64,000 bases of DNA from Mitsuokella multacida DSM 20544 (GTDB lineage Bacteria > Bacillota > Negativicutes > Selenomonadales > Selenomonadaceae): NCBI RefSeq assembly GCF_000155955.1, contig NZ_GG697141.2, positions 444,855 through 508,854 of the forward strand, written 5' to 3'. The notes below the pieces were generated by a model. The model worked only from the letters and a program-made list of their open reading frames with translations. It did not search any database and had not been told where the DNA came from. This document shows positions 40,842-49,659 of the stretch, piece after piece. The translations under genes were made by a program, and so were the position numbers. The number at the start of each line of letters is the position of its first letter. Positions within the stretch are counted from its first letter, which is position 1.

Positions 40842-41666
40842 ATGCCAGAACTTCCTGAGGTAGAAATCATCCGCCAGTACCTCGATGAGCAGCTGCCGGG
40901 CCGCACGATCGCCTGTGCCGACATCCTGCTGACGCGCCAGCTAAAGTACCCGGAGCCCGAGGCATTCCAGTCGCTCGTCGCAGGCAAGCGCATGAAGGGC
41001 ATGCGGCGCCGCGGCAAGTACCTGCTGCTCGACTTGCAGGACGGCAGCACCATCGTCTTCCACCTGCGCATGACGGGCAGCCTCGTCTACGACCCGTCCG
41101 GCAACCAGCGCGACGCCTACGCGCGCATGGTCTTCCACCTCGCGGGCGGCGGTGCGCTCGTCTTCGCCGACGTGCGCACCTTCGGCTGCGTCTACGGCTT
41201 TGCCGCAGGCGAGGAGATTGCCGTGTCGGGCCTCCAGTCGCTCGGGCCGGAGCCCTTGTCAGAGGCCTTCACGCCGGCGTATCTCGCGCAGGCCATCCGC
41301 GGCAGGAAGCAGCCCATCAAGTCGTTCCTGCTCGACCAGCGCCGCATCGCAGGGCTCGGCAATATCTACGCCGATGAGTCCCTGTTCCTCGCAGGGATCC
41401 ATCCGCGCCGCGAGGCCGGCAGCCTGACCCAGGCAGAGTGCAAGAAGCTCGCAGCGGCCATCCAGCACGTCCTTCGCGACGGCCTTGCCGACGGTGGCAC
41501 GACCTTCCGCAACTACCGCAACGGCGAGGGCGGCTACGGCCGCCATCAGGAGCACCTCTGCGTCTACCACCGCGCAGGCAAGCCGTGCCCCACTTGCGGC
41601 CGACCCATCGAGAAGATTACCGTCGGCGGCCGCGGCACGCATTTCTGTCCGTATTGTCAGCACTGA
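40842..41666 (+). CDS. mutM: Formamidopyrimidine-DNA glycosylase
   Basis: A 274-residue glycosylase/AP lyase that removes oxidised purines such as 8-oxoguanine. It starts MPELPEVEI, with P2 as nucleophile and E3 as acid. The helix-two-turn-helix has IAGLGNIYADESLF, and the C-terminal zinc finger is CPTC...CPYC. It starts 15 nt after polA, with GGAGGGA as ribosome site. Confidence 0.96.
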   Translation: MPELPEVEIIRQYLDEQLPGRTIACADILLTRQLKYPEPEAFQSLVAGKRMKGMRRRGKYLLLDLQDGSTIVFHLRMTGSLVYDPSGNQRDAYARMVFHLAGGGALVFADVRTFGCVYGFAAGEEIAVSGLQSLGPEPLSEAFTPAYLAQAIRGRKQPIKSFLLDQRRIAGLGNIYADESLFLAGIHPRREAGSLTQAECKKLAAAIQHVLRDGLADGGTTFRNYRNGEGGYGRHQEHLCVYHRAGKPCPTCGRPIEKITVGGRGTHFCPYCQH

Positions 41667-41820
41667 AAGATAGTTCCTCCCCGTAAGGGGAGTATCTGTC
41701 TGAGTGGCATCTTCATCAGGGGCTTCTGATTTTGCGGGCGTTACTTTCATGCGTTTTTTAGAGTTGATTGGTACTATCATCTTGAAGTATGCATTGATTT
41801 TTAGAGAAGGGGATGGAACC

Positions 41821-42456
41821 ATGAAGCGCATCGGCCTGACGGGTGGCATCGCGAGCGGCAAGAGCACGGCCTCGGCCATCCTGCGCGGCTGGGGGGCCTG
41901 CATCATTGATGCCGACGCCATCGCGCATGGGCTTATGGAGCCGCAGGCACCGCTCTACGAAGCCTACCGTGCGCATTTCGGCGAGGGCGTCATCCTGCCG
42001 GACGGGCAGCTCAATCGGCGCCGCATCGGTCAGATTGCCTTTGCCGACCCCGCCGAGAAGCGCTGGCTCGATGAGACGGCGCATCCCGTGATCCGCAGGG
42101 CCATAGAGCAGGAGCTCGAGCGCGCTGAGGCGGCAGGGGAGCCCGCTGTCATCCTCGACATCCCCCTGCTCTTCGAGACGGGCTGGCAGGCGCATGTCGA
42201 CGAATCATGGCTGATCGACGTGCCAGAGCCCCTGCAGCTCGCGCGCCTGCAGAGCCGCAATGGCTACAGCCGCGAGGAGGCGACGCGCCGCATCGCCGCG
42301 CAGATGCCGCTATCAGAGAAGCGCCGGCTCGCCGACGTCATCATCGACAACAGCGGCACGGAGCAGGAGCTCATGGAGAGGCTGCACGTCCTCTGGCAGA
42401 AGCAGCCGCATCAAGCGGCAGGATCAAACAGCAGGAAGGAAGAGACCCACATTTGA
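41821..42456 (+). CDS. coaE: Dephospho-CoA kinase
   Basis: A 211-residue kinase for the last step of coenzyme A synthesis. The ATG at 41821 begins MKRIGLTGGIASGKST, with the P-loop at 8-16; possible starts upstream are not supported by a ribosome site. DADAIAHGLM, HPVIRRAI and DIPLLFE are family motifs. The last bases overlap the start of the lytic transglycosylase gene (TTGA). Confidence 0.95.
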   Translation: MKRIGLTGGIASGKSTASAILRGWGACIIDADAIAHGLMEPQAPLYEAYRAHFGEGVILPDGQLNRRRIGQIAFADPAEKRWLDETAHPVIRRAIEQELERAEAAGEPAVILDIPLLFETGWQAHVDESWLIDVPEPLQLARLQSRNGYSREEATRRIAAQMPLSEKRRLADVIIDNSGTEQELMERLHVLWQKQPHQAAGSNSRKEETHI

Positions 42457-43097
42457 AACGACCTGATTTTCTGGAGCGCGTCGCACAGGCGCGCAGGACG
42501 GCACACCGCAAGTACCTCTACGCCATCGCGAGTGCCGTCATCTTCCTCGCGTTTGCCATCTACCTGACCTTCGCGTCCGAGGCCTTCCAGCGCCACTACC
42601 TCTATCCCTTCCCATATCGTGACACCGTCGAGACCTACTCTGACCGCTACCGCGTCGACCCGTACTTGGCCATCGCCGTCATCAAGACCGAGAGCAAGTT
42701 CCAGGACGGCGTGCACTCGCACCGCGGCGCCATCGGCCTCATGCAGCTCATGCCCGACACCGCCGAGTGGATTGCCGGCCAGCTCGAAGACCCCTCGTAT
42801 TCCATCGAGGCCATCCACGAGCCCGAGCGCAATATCCGCTACGGCATCTGGTACCTGAGCACCCTGCAGCACGAATTCGACGGCAACGACGTCCTCGCCC
42901 TCGCCGCCTACAACGCCGGCCGAGGCAACGTCCAGTCCTGGATCCGCGAATACGGCTGGCCCGCCGACTTCCACGACATCGACGCAATCCCCTACAAGGA
43001 AACCCGCGAATACGTCCGCAAAGTCCTGCTGACCGAACACAAATACCGCAGCCTCTACCCCGAGGCAGACGGGATAGGCAGCGGCATGAAAGACTGA
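42453..43097 (+). CDS. Membrane-anchored lytic transglycosylase
   Basis: A 214-residue protein with a TTG start inside the coaE stop. The N-terminus has one membrane segment (about 21-40, YLYAIASAVIFLAFAIYLTF), and the rest is an SLT-type domain with catalytic E80 (AVIKTESKF), GAIGLMQLMP, and AAYNAGRGNV. It cleaves peptidoglycan glycan strands outside the membrane. Pairing of this gene with coaE is frequent in Firmicutes. Confidence 0.92.
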   Translation: MKRPDFLERVAQARRTAHRKYLYAIASAVIFLAFAIYLTFASEAFQRHYLYPFPYRDTVETYSDRYRVDPYLAIAVIKTESKFQDGVHSHRGAIGLMQLMPDTAEWIAGQLEDPSYSIEAIHEPERNIRYGIWYLSTLQHEFDGNDVLALAAYNAGRGNVQSWIREYGWPADFHDIDAIPYKETREYVRKVLLTEHKYRSLYPEADGIGSGMKD

Positions 43098-43108
43098 ACT
43101 CAGTAAAC

Positions 43109-43149
43109 AAACGCCTTCGAGAGCAGCAATGCTTCTCGGAGGCGTTTTT
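43109..43149 (+). terminator. Terminator of the polA-to-transglycosylase unit
   Basis: Stem AACGCCTTCGAGA with TTCTCGGAGGCGTT, a short loop, then TTTTT. Confidence 0.82.
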
Positions 43150-43286
43150 GCATGCAGGAATGTTAATCTACTCATAAAAAGCAGGATTTCTATTTTTGAT
43201 AAAGAAATTTATCAAAGGAACAAAGGAAAAAATTAAGATTTCAACAATTATTGATCTGCACAATGAGATGATTGGAGATGTGTGAT

Positions 43287-43769
43287 ATGATGTTTCGCAA
43301 GATGAGACGGTTTAAGCAGCAGCTGCCGGCGGAGGAGTGCGTGGCGATCATGAAGCGGGAGAAGCGCGGGGTGCTTTCGGTGCTTGGGGATGATGGGTAT
43401 CCTTATGGCGTACCGCTCGATCATTACTACGATGAGGAGAGCGGCAAGCTCTATTTCCACTGTGCGTTGGCGGGCCACAAGCTCGATGCGATTCGCGCGT
43501 GCGACAAGGTCTCGTACTGCATCGTGGGTGATGGGCATCATGAGGATGGCGTCGAATGGTCGCTGACGTTCCGCAGTGTCATCGTCTTTGGCCGCATGCG
43601 CGTGCTCGAGGATAAGGAGATGGCACTGCGCTTTGCGCGGCTGCTCGGCGAGAAGTTCACGCAGGACAAGGCGTACCTCGACAACGAGATCGAGCACGCC
43701 GGCCCGCGCATGCTGATGCTCGAGCTGACGCCGGAGCACATCACGGGCAAACGCGTCAATGAGTCGTGA
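43287..43769 (+). CDS. Nim-type pyridoxamine 5'-phosphate oxidase-like flavoprotein
   Basis: A 160-residue split-barrel protein. The ATG at 43287 lies 9 nt after GGAG. The N-terminus FRKMRRFKQQLPAEECVAIM and GVLSVLGDDGYPYGVPLDHYY, then LYFHCALAGHKLDAIRACDKVSYC, match the NimA family of 5-nitroimidazole reductase-like proteins closely. Members bind flavin; some reduce nitroimidazoles to harmless amines, but most chromosomal copies have no shown resistance role. It is a monocistronic gene with its own terminator. Confidence 0.85.
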   Translation: MMFRKMRRFKQQLPAEECVAIMKREKRGVLSVLGDDGYPYGVPLDHYYDEESGKLYFHCALAGHKLDAIRACDKVSYCIVGDGHHEDGVEWSLTFRSVIVFGRMRVLEDKEMALRFARLLGEKFTQDKAYLDNEIEHAGPRMLMLELTPEHITGKRVNES

Positions 43770-43848
43770 AGCGCGAGCTGCACGGGGATGACATAGCTGT
43801 GCCATGCCGTGATATGAGCGATGCGCTGCAAAGGAGAATGGCTGCAAG

Positions 43849-43880
43849 GCGGTCTGCCACAAGGTGGTGGGCCGCTTTTT
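43849..43880 (+). terminator. Terminator after the Nim-type gene
   Basis: A 12-bp stem with G-U pairs, GCGGTCTGCCAC (43849-43860) with GTGGTGGGCCGC (43864-43875), then TTTTT. Confidence 0.82.
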
Positions 43881-43998
43881 GCTGTGGTCGTGTGCTCTGC
43901 TGACTTCTTGTTCAGAATATAAAGGATTTTCTCATATCTTGTAGAAATAGTAATTGAGAATACAGTTGAGAATGAAGCGTAGAACAGGGGGGATTGTG

Positions 43999-45231
43999 TT
44001 GGAGACGCCAGAATTGCTTTGGCAGAATCTCGTGCGGGAGTCGGTGCGGGAGGTGCGCTATGGCATGCGGTCGGAGGTGCCGGGCATCATCCGGCTCGTC
44101 GACCATTTGCTTGAGCGGGCGGTGGCCCTGCATGCGAGCGACATCCATCTGGAGCCGCAGGAGATGCGGGTCCGGCTGCGCTTTCGCATTGACGGTATCC
44201 TACGCGAGACTATGACGATGCCTGCGAATCTCGGCCCGGCGGTGACGTCGCGCATCAAAGTCATGGCGGGCATGGACATCGCCGTGCACCAGCAGCCGCA
44301 GGACGGCCACATCTTGTTCCAGCCAAAGGGCAGGCGCATCGACATCCGCGTGTCCTCGCTGCCCGCCTCATCGGGCGAAGTCATCGTCATGCGCCTGATG
44401 GATGTCTCGGCGCAGCTCTTCTCGCTCGATGAGCTCGGCTTTTCAAAGGAGGACACGGCGCTCTTGCGCGAGCTCATCCACCGGCCCGCCGGCATGATCG
44501 TGCTCTGCGGCCCGATGAACTCGGGCAAGACGTCCTCGCTCTACGCCGCACTGACGGAGCTCAACACGGAGTCGCGCAACCTCGTGACGCTCGAGGACCC
44601 GATAGAGCGCATCCTGCCGGGCGTCAATCAGGTGCAGATCCATCCGAAGGCGGGCATGACGTTCGTCGCGGGCCTGCGCGCGGTGCTGCGTCAGGATGTC
44701 ACGGGCATCCTGCTCGGCGAGATACGCGACGAGGAGACGGCGGCCATGGCCGTGCGCATCGCGCTGACAGGTCATCTCCTGATGACGACGATCCACACGG
44801 AGGATGCCGTCTCGGCGCTCTACCGCATGCTCGAGATGGGCATCGCGCCGTATCTCTTAGCGGCGACGCTCTCGGGCATCGTCTCGCAGCGGCTCGTGCG
44901 CAGGCTCTGCCCGGATTGCCGCGAAGCGTACCGCGTCGCAGAGGGCTCTGATGAGGCGGCGTTCTTTGCGTGCGCAGAGGGCACACAGCTCTACCAGAGC
45001 CGCGGCTGCGCTGCATGCCACGGCACGGGCTATCGTGGGCGCACGGTCCTCGCGGAACTCCTCGTGCCGCATGAAGCGGTGCGCGAGGGCATCCTGCAGA
45101 AGATTCCGCGGCGTGAGATGGTGGAGCGGGCGAAGGCCTGCGGCATGCGCTCGTTGCTCGAAGACGGCAGGGAGAAGGCAAAGGCGGGCATCACCTCGTG
45201 GCAGGAGGTCAGGAGGGTGCTCTATGGCTGA
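43999..45231 (+). CDS. pilB: Type IV pilus/type II secretion assembly ATPase
   Basis: A 410-residue GspE/PilB ATPase. I take the TTG at 43999, 6 nt after AGGGGGG; a GTG at 43996 and an ATG at 43972 are alternatives. The start lacks the long N1 domain of full PilB. Present are HASDIHLEP, Walker A GPMNSGKT (171-178), the Asp box, Walker B LLGEIRDEETA, and the zinc tetracysteine motif CPDC...CAACHGTGYRGR. It powers pilus or pseudopilus assembly. pilT overlaps by 8 nt. Confidence 0.92.
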   Translation: METPELLWQNLVRESVREVRYGMRSEVPGIIRLVDHLLERAVALHASDIHLEPQEMRVRLRFRIDGILRETMTMPANLGPAVTSRIKVMAGMDIAVHQQPQDGHILFQPKGRRIDIRVSSLPASSGEVIVMRLMDVSAQLFSLDELGFSKEDTALLRELIHRPAGMIVLCGPMNSGKTSSLYAALTELNTESRNLVTLEDPIERILPGVNQVQIHPKAGMTFVAGLRAVLRQDVTGILLGEIRDEETAAMAVRIALTGHLLMTTIHTEDAVSALYRMLEMGIAPYLLAATLSGIVSQRLVRRLCPDCREAYRVAEGSDEAAFFACAEGTQLYQSRGCAACHGTGYRGRTVLAELLVPHEAVREGILQKIPRREMVERAKACGMRSLLEDGREKAKAGITSWQEVRRVLYG

Positions 45232-46273
45232 ATCGAGGCAGGTAATCTGGGATGCCATCTTGATGGAGGCCATCGAGGCATGTGCCAATGACATCTATCT
45301 GACGGTGGGGCAAGCGGTCTGGCTGCGCGTCGACGGCAGTCTTTGCAGGCTGTCGCGCGCGGAATGGCAGCCGGATGATGCATTTATGGAGTCAATGGCG
45401 GAGGTCCTGCTGTCGCCTGCACAACGGGAGTCGCTGCGTGAGGGCCATGCCATCGACTTCTCGCTGGCGCATGCGGGGCGGCGGCTGCGTGGCAATCTCT
45501 ACCGGCAGCAGGCGCATCTGGCAATGGTCCTGCGCCTGCTGCCAAGCAGCATCCCGACGCTAGCGGCCATCCATGCGCCGCAGGCACTGCAGGGGCTGCT
45601 AGAGGCGAGGCAGGGGCTCGTGCTCGTGACGGGGCGCACGGGCTCGGGCAAGACGACGACGATGGCCTCGTTCCTGCAGGCGGTCAACGAGAGCCGCGCC
45701 GCGCACATCCTGACGCTCGAGGACCCCATCGAGTATGTTTTCACGCCATCCCGGTGCTTTATCAGCCAGCGCGAGCTCGGCCGCGACTTCCGCTCGTTCC
45801 CCGAGGCCCTGAGGAGTGCTCTGCGTGAGATGCCGGACATCCTGCTCGTCGGAGAGATACGCGACTGCGAGACGATGACGACGGCGCTCGCGGCAGCGGA
45901 GACGGGCATGCTCGTGCTCGGCACGCTGCACACGCGCGGTGCGGCCGAGGCGGTGCGGCGCATCGAGGGCTTCTATCTGCAGGAGCAGCAGAGCATCGTG
46001 CGCGCGCAGGTCGCCGATGTCTTCTGTGCAATCTTTGCGCAGGAGCTCCTGCCCGCGCGCAAGGAAGGCCGCGTGCCGCTCGTGGAGGTGCTGTTGCGCG
46101 AGCCGTCTGTCGCTAGCCTGATCCGTCAGGGCAAGTACAGCCAGATTGAGATGGCGATGATGACGCATCAGGCACAGGGCATGCAGACGCGCGCACAGGC
46201 GCTGCAGAAACTCCTGCAGCAGGGCTTGATCGCGCGCGAGGTCTATGAGCGGGCGGAGCGGCGCATGGTCTGA
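45224..46273 (+). CDS. pilT: Type IV pilus retraction ATPase
   Basis: A 349-residue PilT-like ATPase. The ATG at 45224 follows AGGAGGG and lies inside pilB. Walker A is GRTGSGKT (137-144), then LEDPIEYVF, Walker B ILLVGEIRDCETM, and a His box LGTLHTRGAAEAVRRI. No tetracysteine motif is present, which separates it from PilB. It would drive pilus retraction, as used in twitching and DNA uptake. Confidence 0.93.
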   Translation: MAESRQVIWDAILMEAIEACANDIYLTVGQAVWLRVDGSLCRLSRAEWQPDDAFMESMAEVLLSPAQRESLREGHAIDFSLAHAGRRLRGNLYRQQAHLAMVLRLLPSSIPTLAAIHAPQALQGLLEARQGLVLVTGRTGSGKTTTMASFLQAVNESRAAHILTLEDPIEYVFTPSRCFISQRELGRDFRSFPEALRSALREMPDILLVGEIRDCETMTTALAAAETGMLVLGTLHTRGAAEAVRRIEGFYLQEQQSIVRAQVADVFCAIFAQELLPARKEGRVPLVEVLLREPSVASLIRQGKYSQIEMAMMTHQAQGMQTRAQALQKLLQQGLIAREVYERAERRMV

Positions 46274-46294
46274 TGTTTGGAGAAAGGAGGCTTT

Positions 46295-47521
46295 ATGGGC
46301 GTTTTCTTATACGAAGCGAGGAACCGCGCGGGCGAGCTCTTCGCGGGCACGATCGAGGCGAAAGACAAGCGCGAGGCGGCGGGGATCATCCGGCGGCGCG
46401 GGCTCTGGATCGCTTCGCTGAGTCCGCAGGAGGAGAAGAAAGCGGGCGGCCCTGCATGGCGGATGCAGTTTACCAAGCTCAATGCGATGTCGGCGGCTAA
46501 ACTGCGCGTGCTGTTCCTGCGGCAGATGGCTGCGATGATGCAGGCGGGCATGCCCGTCCATCAGGCGCTGGAGATCCTCTCGCGGTCGGACGGCAATCCG
46601 CCGTACCAGTCGTTTCTGCAGGACCTCCTCAAGGGCATCATGGCGGGCCATCCGCTCCACGAGATGCTCGCGCAGCACCCGCAGCTCTTCTCGGCTTCGC
46701 TCTGTGGGCTCGTGCGGGCGGGCGAAGCGAGCGGCTCGCTGACGCAGATCTTCGCGCAGCTCGCGGACTTCGAGGAGCACCGCTACGAGGCGCGCGAGGC
46801 GCTGAAGTCGGCGCTTCTCTATCCCGTCATCCTGCTCGTCGTCGCCGTCGTCTCGCTCGTGCTCATGACGGTCTTTGTGCTGCCGGCCTTTGCGGCCATG
46901 CTGCAGGACCTGCGGGCGGAGCTGCCGTGGACGACGAAGCTGTTGCTCACCCTTATGGCGTTCGTAGAAAGCCATCTCGCCCTGCTCGTGGCGGGGATTG
47001 TCCTTGCCGCGGCCGCCCTGTTTGCCTTGCTGCGGCACGAGAAAAGTCGGACCGTCATCGACGGCATCTTGCTGAAGCTGCCAATCTTGGGCCCACTGCA
47101 GTGTTATGCGGCCTGGCGCATCCTCTTGGAGCTGCTCTCGGTCATGCTGGCAAACGGCATCCCGCTGACGACGGCGCTCGAGATGGCGCGAGATGTGCCC
47201 GCAAACCTGCAGGTCCGGCTCGAGATGCGGGCGCTCCAGCAACAGGTCGAGGCGGGGCAGCCCTTTGCCGTGAGCCTGCGCCAGCGGACGTCCTGCCCTG
47301 GCCTGCTCGTCGAGCTCCTGATGGCCGGCGAGACGACTGGCACGCTCGACGCCATGATGGGAAAAGCCGCGGCGTTTGCCGCGGCTGATGTCCGTCACCG
47401 CTCGGCAAGGGTCGAAGCCCTCGCCGAGCCAATCATGATTTTCTTTGTCGGTGGCCTGATTTTCTTCTTCGTGCTCTCCATCGTCCTGCCACTCCTGACG
47501 ACGATGGATGCCCTGATGTAG
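46295..47521 (+). CDS. pilC: Type IV pilus inner-membrane platform protein
   Basis: A 408-residue GspF/PilC protein with two repeated cytoplasmic domains (about 60-160 and 265-370) and three membrane segments (near 165-195, 215-240 and 370-400). The ATG at 46295 follows AAAGGAGG. Family marks are FLRQMAAMMQAGMPVHQALE and, in the second repeat, LLSVMLANGIPLTTALE. It completes the pilB-pilT-pilC operon; pilins, prepilin peptidase and secretin are absent from the window. Confidence 0.92.
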   Translation: MGVFLYEARNRAGELFAGTIEAKDKREAAGIIRRRGLWIASLSPQEEKKAGGPAWRMQFTKLNAMSAAKLRVLFLRQMAAMMQAGMPVHQALEILSRSDGNPPYQSFLQDLLKGIMAGHPLHEMLAQHPQLFSASLCGLVRAGEASGSLTQIFAQLADFEEHRYEAREALKSALLYPVILLVVAVVSLVLMTVFVLPAFAAMLQDLRAELPWTTKLLLTLMAFVESHLALLVAGIVLAAAALFALLRHEKSRTVIDGILLKLPILGPLQCYAAWRILLELLSVMLANGIPLTTALEMARDVPANLQVRLEMRALQQQVEAGQPFAVSLRQRTSCPGLLVELLMAGETTGTLDAMMGKAAAFAAADVRHRSARVEALAEPIMIFFVGGLIFFFVLSIVLPLLTTMDALM

Positions 47522-47530
47522 CCCGCTTAC

Positions 47531-49432
47531 TTATTTCGCGAGCAGTTCTGCCTTGAGCTCACGGTAGCGGCGCGTGTAGTAAGCACCGTTCTGGGCTTCG
47601 CGGTGGTCGAAGCCGTAGGCGCGGCGGCTGACGGCGAGGATTGGCGGAGCCTGGATGCGCTTGGCAATCGCCATGCCCGTGAAGAGGTTCCACCAGCGCT
47701 CGAGGTCTTGGATGAAGTCGGCTGCCGTCGGGAAGTATTTCGCGACGAGCCCCGCTTCGCAGCCGAGGTTCGCTTCGACCGTGCCGGCCTTATACCATTC
47801 GAGCAGGTCCTCCGGCGTCGCCTTCTGCCAGCGCTCGACGAAGGAACGGAAGAGGAAGTCGTGGTATGGGTACTTGATCGGGTCGCCCTTGCCCTCGTCG
47901 ACGTTCTGGGCGGAGGAGAGCTCGGCCGACGGCACGATGTCGATGATGCCCTGCGGCACGACCTCTCGGCCGTAGACCGTCGTGTTCATGTAGTGGGCGA
48001 GCGCGTAGACCTGGTACTTCCAGAGGTCGGCGAGCGCGGCGAGGAAGCCAGACTGGTCGCCGTAGAGCGTCGAGTAGCCGACCGTCGTCTCGGCCTTGTT
48101 GGCGTTGCAGGTGAAGCCGCCGCCAAACGCCGCTGCGGCGCCGGCGAGCACGCGGGCGCTGCGGTCGCGCGCCTGGATGTTCTCGGCGACGAAGGAGGAG
48201 ACGCGAAGATGCGACTCGCTGCCCGTGCCGAGGTGGACCATCGGCGTTTCCTCGAGCTGCTTGATCGTGTGGTCGACCGACTCCTGGATCGGGATGATCA
48301 TGTACTGGCAGCCGAGGTTGTTGGCGAGCTCTTGCGAGAGTCCCTTCGTCGTCGCGGAGTTGAAGACGCTCGGCATGTTGACGAGCAGCAGGTTCTCCGG
48401 GCCGACGACCTTCGCGTAGAGCGCGGCGGCCACGGCCGAGTCGATGCCGCCCGAGATGCCGATGACGATCTTCTTCATGTGGATGTTCGCGAGGAAGTGG
48501 CCGATGCCGTAGTGGAGCGCGCGGTAGATGTGGGCGATGTCCGGCTCATCCGCCTCTTTCTCGGCCGGCATATCCTTCATCCCGGCGAGCGGCAGGATGG
48601 TCAGCACCTCTTCGTACTCCGGCAGCGTGCGCACGACATGGCCCGACTCGTTGTAAGCCGTGCTCGAGCCGTCGAAGGTGTAGACGGTCTTGCCGTTGTT
48701 CTGCAGGCCGATGCAGTTGACATAGAAGAGCGGCACGCCGGCCTCGCGCGCCTGGCGGCCGAAGACGCGGTTGCGCTTGTCGTTCTTGCCGAGCGTGTAC
48801 GGCGAGGCGGAGATGTTGACGTAGAAGTCGAGCTGTTCCTTCTCCTCGAGCAGCTCGAACGGCGCGAATTCGTAGTCGTCGCTCCAGCCGTCCTCGCAGA
48901 GCAGGCAGCCCACGCGGTAGTAGTCGTCGCGGATCTTGAGCGTGACAGGGGAGAGCAGTTTCGACGGCGTCGTGCCGAGCTCGCGCGCGAGCTTCTGCAG
49001 GCTGAAGAAGTGGCGCGTGTCGTCGAACTCGCGGTAGTTCGGCATGAGCGTCTTGATGGTGTAGGGGTAGGGCATGTTGTCCGGCTGGATGAGCTCGCCG
49101 TCGCGCGCGATGAAGAAGGCGTTGTACTTGCGCACGCGGCCGTCGTTGTTCTTCTTCTGCCAGTCGATGGCGACGTTGCCGAACATGACGGTGATGTCCT
49201 TCGAGGCCGCGATGATGTCGCGGCCATAGCTCTCGCAGTCGCGCAGGAAGGCGCTCTGCTCCCACGTGTCGCCGAGGAAGTATCCAGGCACCGCCATCTC
49301 CGGGAAGATGACGACGTCGGCGCCCTTAGCGCGCGCCTCTTCAATGAAGCGCAGGATCGTGGCGGTGTTCACATCTGGATGGCCGGGGACGACCTCCATC
49401 TGAGCCATGGCAATTTTCAACAACTTCAACAT
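47531..49432 (-). CDS. nadE: Glutamine-dependent NAD+ synthetase
   Basis: A two-domain enzyme of about 633 residues. The N-terminal nitrilase-like glutaminase has E45 (FPEMAVPGY) and the nucleophile C179 (GCLLCEDGW); the C-terminal ATP-pyrophosphatase has SGGIDS at 327-332. It amidates deamido-NAD with ammonia channelled from glutamine. The start is uncertain: the ATG at 49432 directly abuts the GAAAGG site, so a TTG three codons on (49423) may be the true initiator. It converges with pilC, with only 9 bp between the stops. Confidence 0.94.
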   Translation of the reverse strand: MLKLLKIAMAQMEVVPGHPDVNTATILRFIEEARAKGADVVIFPEMAVPGYFLGDTWEQSAFLRDCESYGRDIIAASKDITVMFGNVAIDWQKKNNDGRVRKYNAFFIARDGELIQPDNMPYPYTIKTLMPNYREFDDTRHFFSLQKLARELGTTPSKLLSPVTLKIRDDYYRVGCLLCEDGWSDDYEFAPFELLEEKEQLDFYVNISASPYTLGKNDKRNRVFGRQAREAGVPLFYVNCIGLQNNGKTVYTFDGSSTAYNESGHVVRTLPEYEEVLTILPLAGMKDMPAEKEADEPDIAHIYRALHYGIGHFLANIHMKKIVIGISGGIDSAVAAALYAKVVGPENLLLVNMPSVFNSATTKGLSQELANNLGCQYMIIPIQESVDHTIKQLEETPMVHLGTGSESHLRVSSFVAENIQARDRSARVLAGAAAAFGGGFTCNANKAETTVGYSTLYGDQSGFLAALADLWKYQVYALAHYMNTTVYGREVVPQGIIDIVPSAELSSAQNVDEGKGDPIKYPYHDFLFRSFVERWQKATPEDLLEWYKAGTVEANLGCEAGLVAKYFPTAADFIQDLERWWNLFTGMAIAKRIQAPPILAVSRRAYGFDHREAQNGAYYTRRYRELKAELLAK

Positions 49433-49557
49433 CCTTTCTGTTACAAAAAGAGAAAGAAAAACCAATGTTATCCATTATAATGTAACGACAATGTCCGAGC
49501 CGTATCCCGGGAGCTGACAATTTGCAGATTTCTATAGGATTCGCCGGGATTCTATGG

Positions 49558-49563
49558 TATAAT
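49558..49563 (+). promoter_or_regulatory. Extended -10 promoter of thrC
   Basis: TGGTATAAT, with TATAAT at 49558-49563, about 95 nt before the start; no clear -35. It resembles the dapL promoter. Confidence 0.55.
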
Positions 49564-49659
49564 GACAGTTGTCCGGTTGCGCAGGCCCTTTGCCCGCGCG
49601 GCCCGCTATCATTCTATCATAGTTCCGACTATTTATAAATGAAGAAAGAGGCGATTGTT

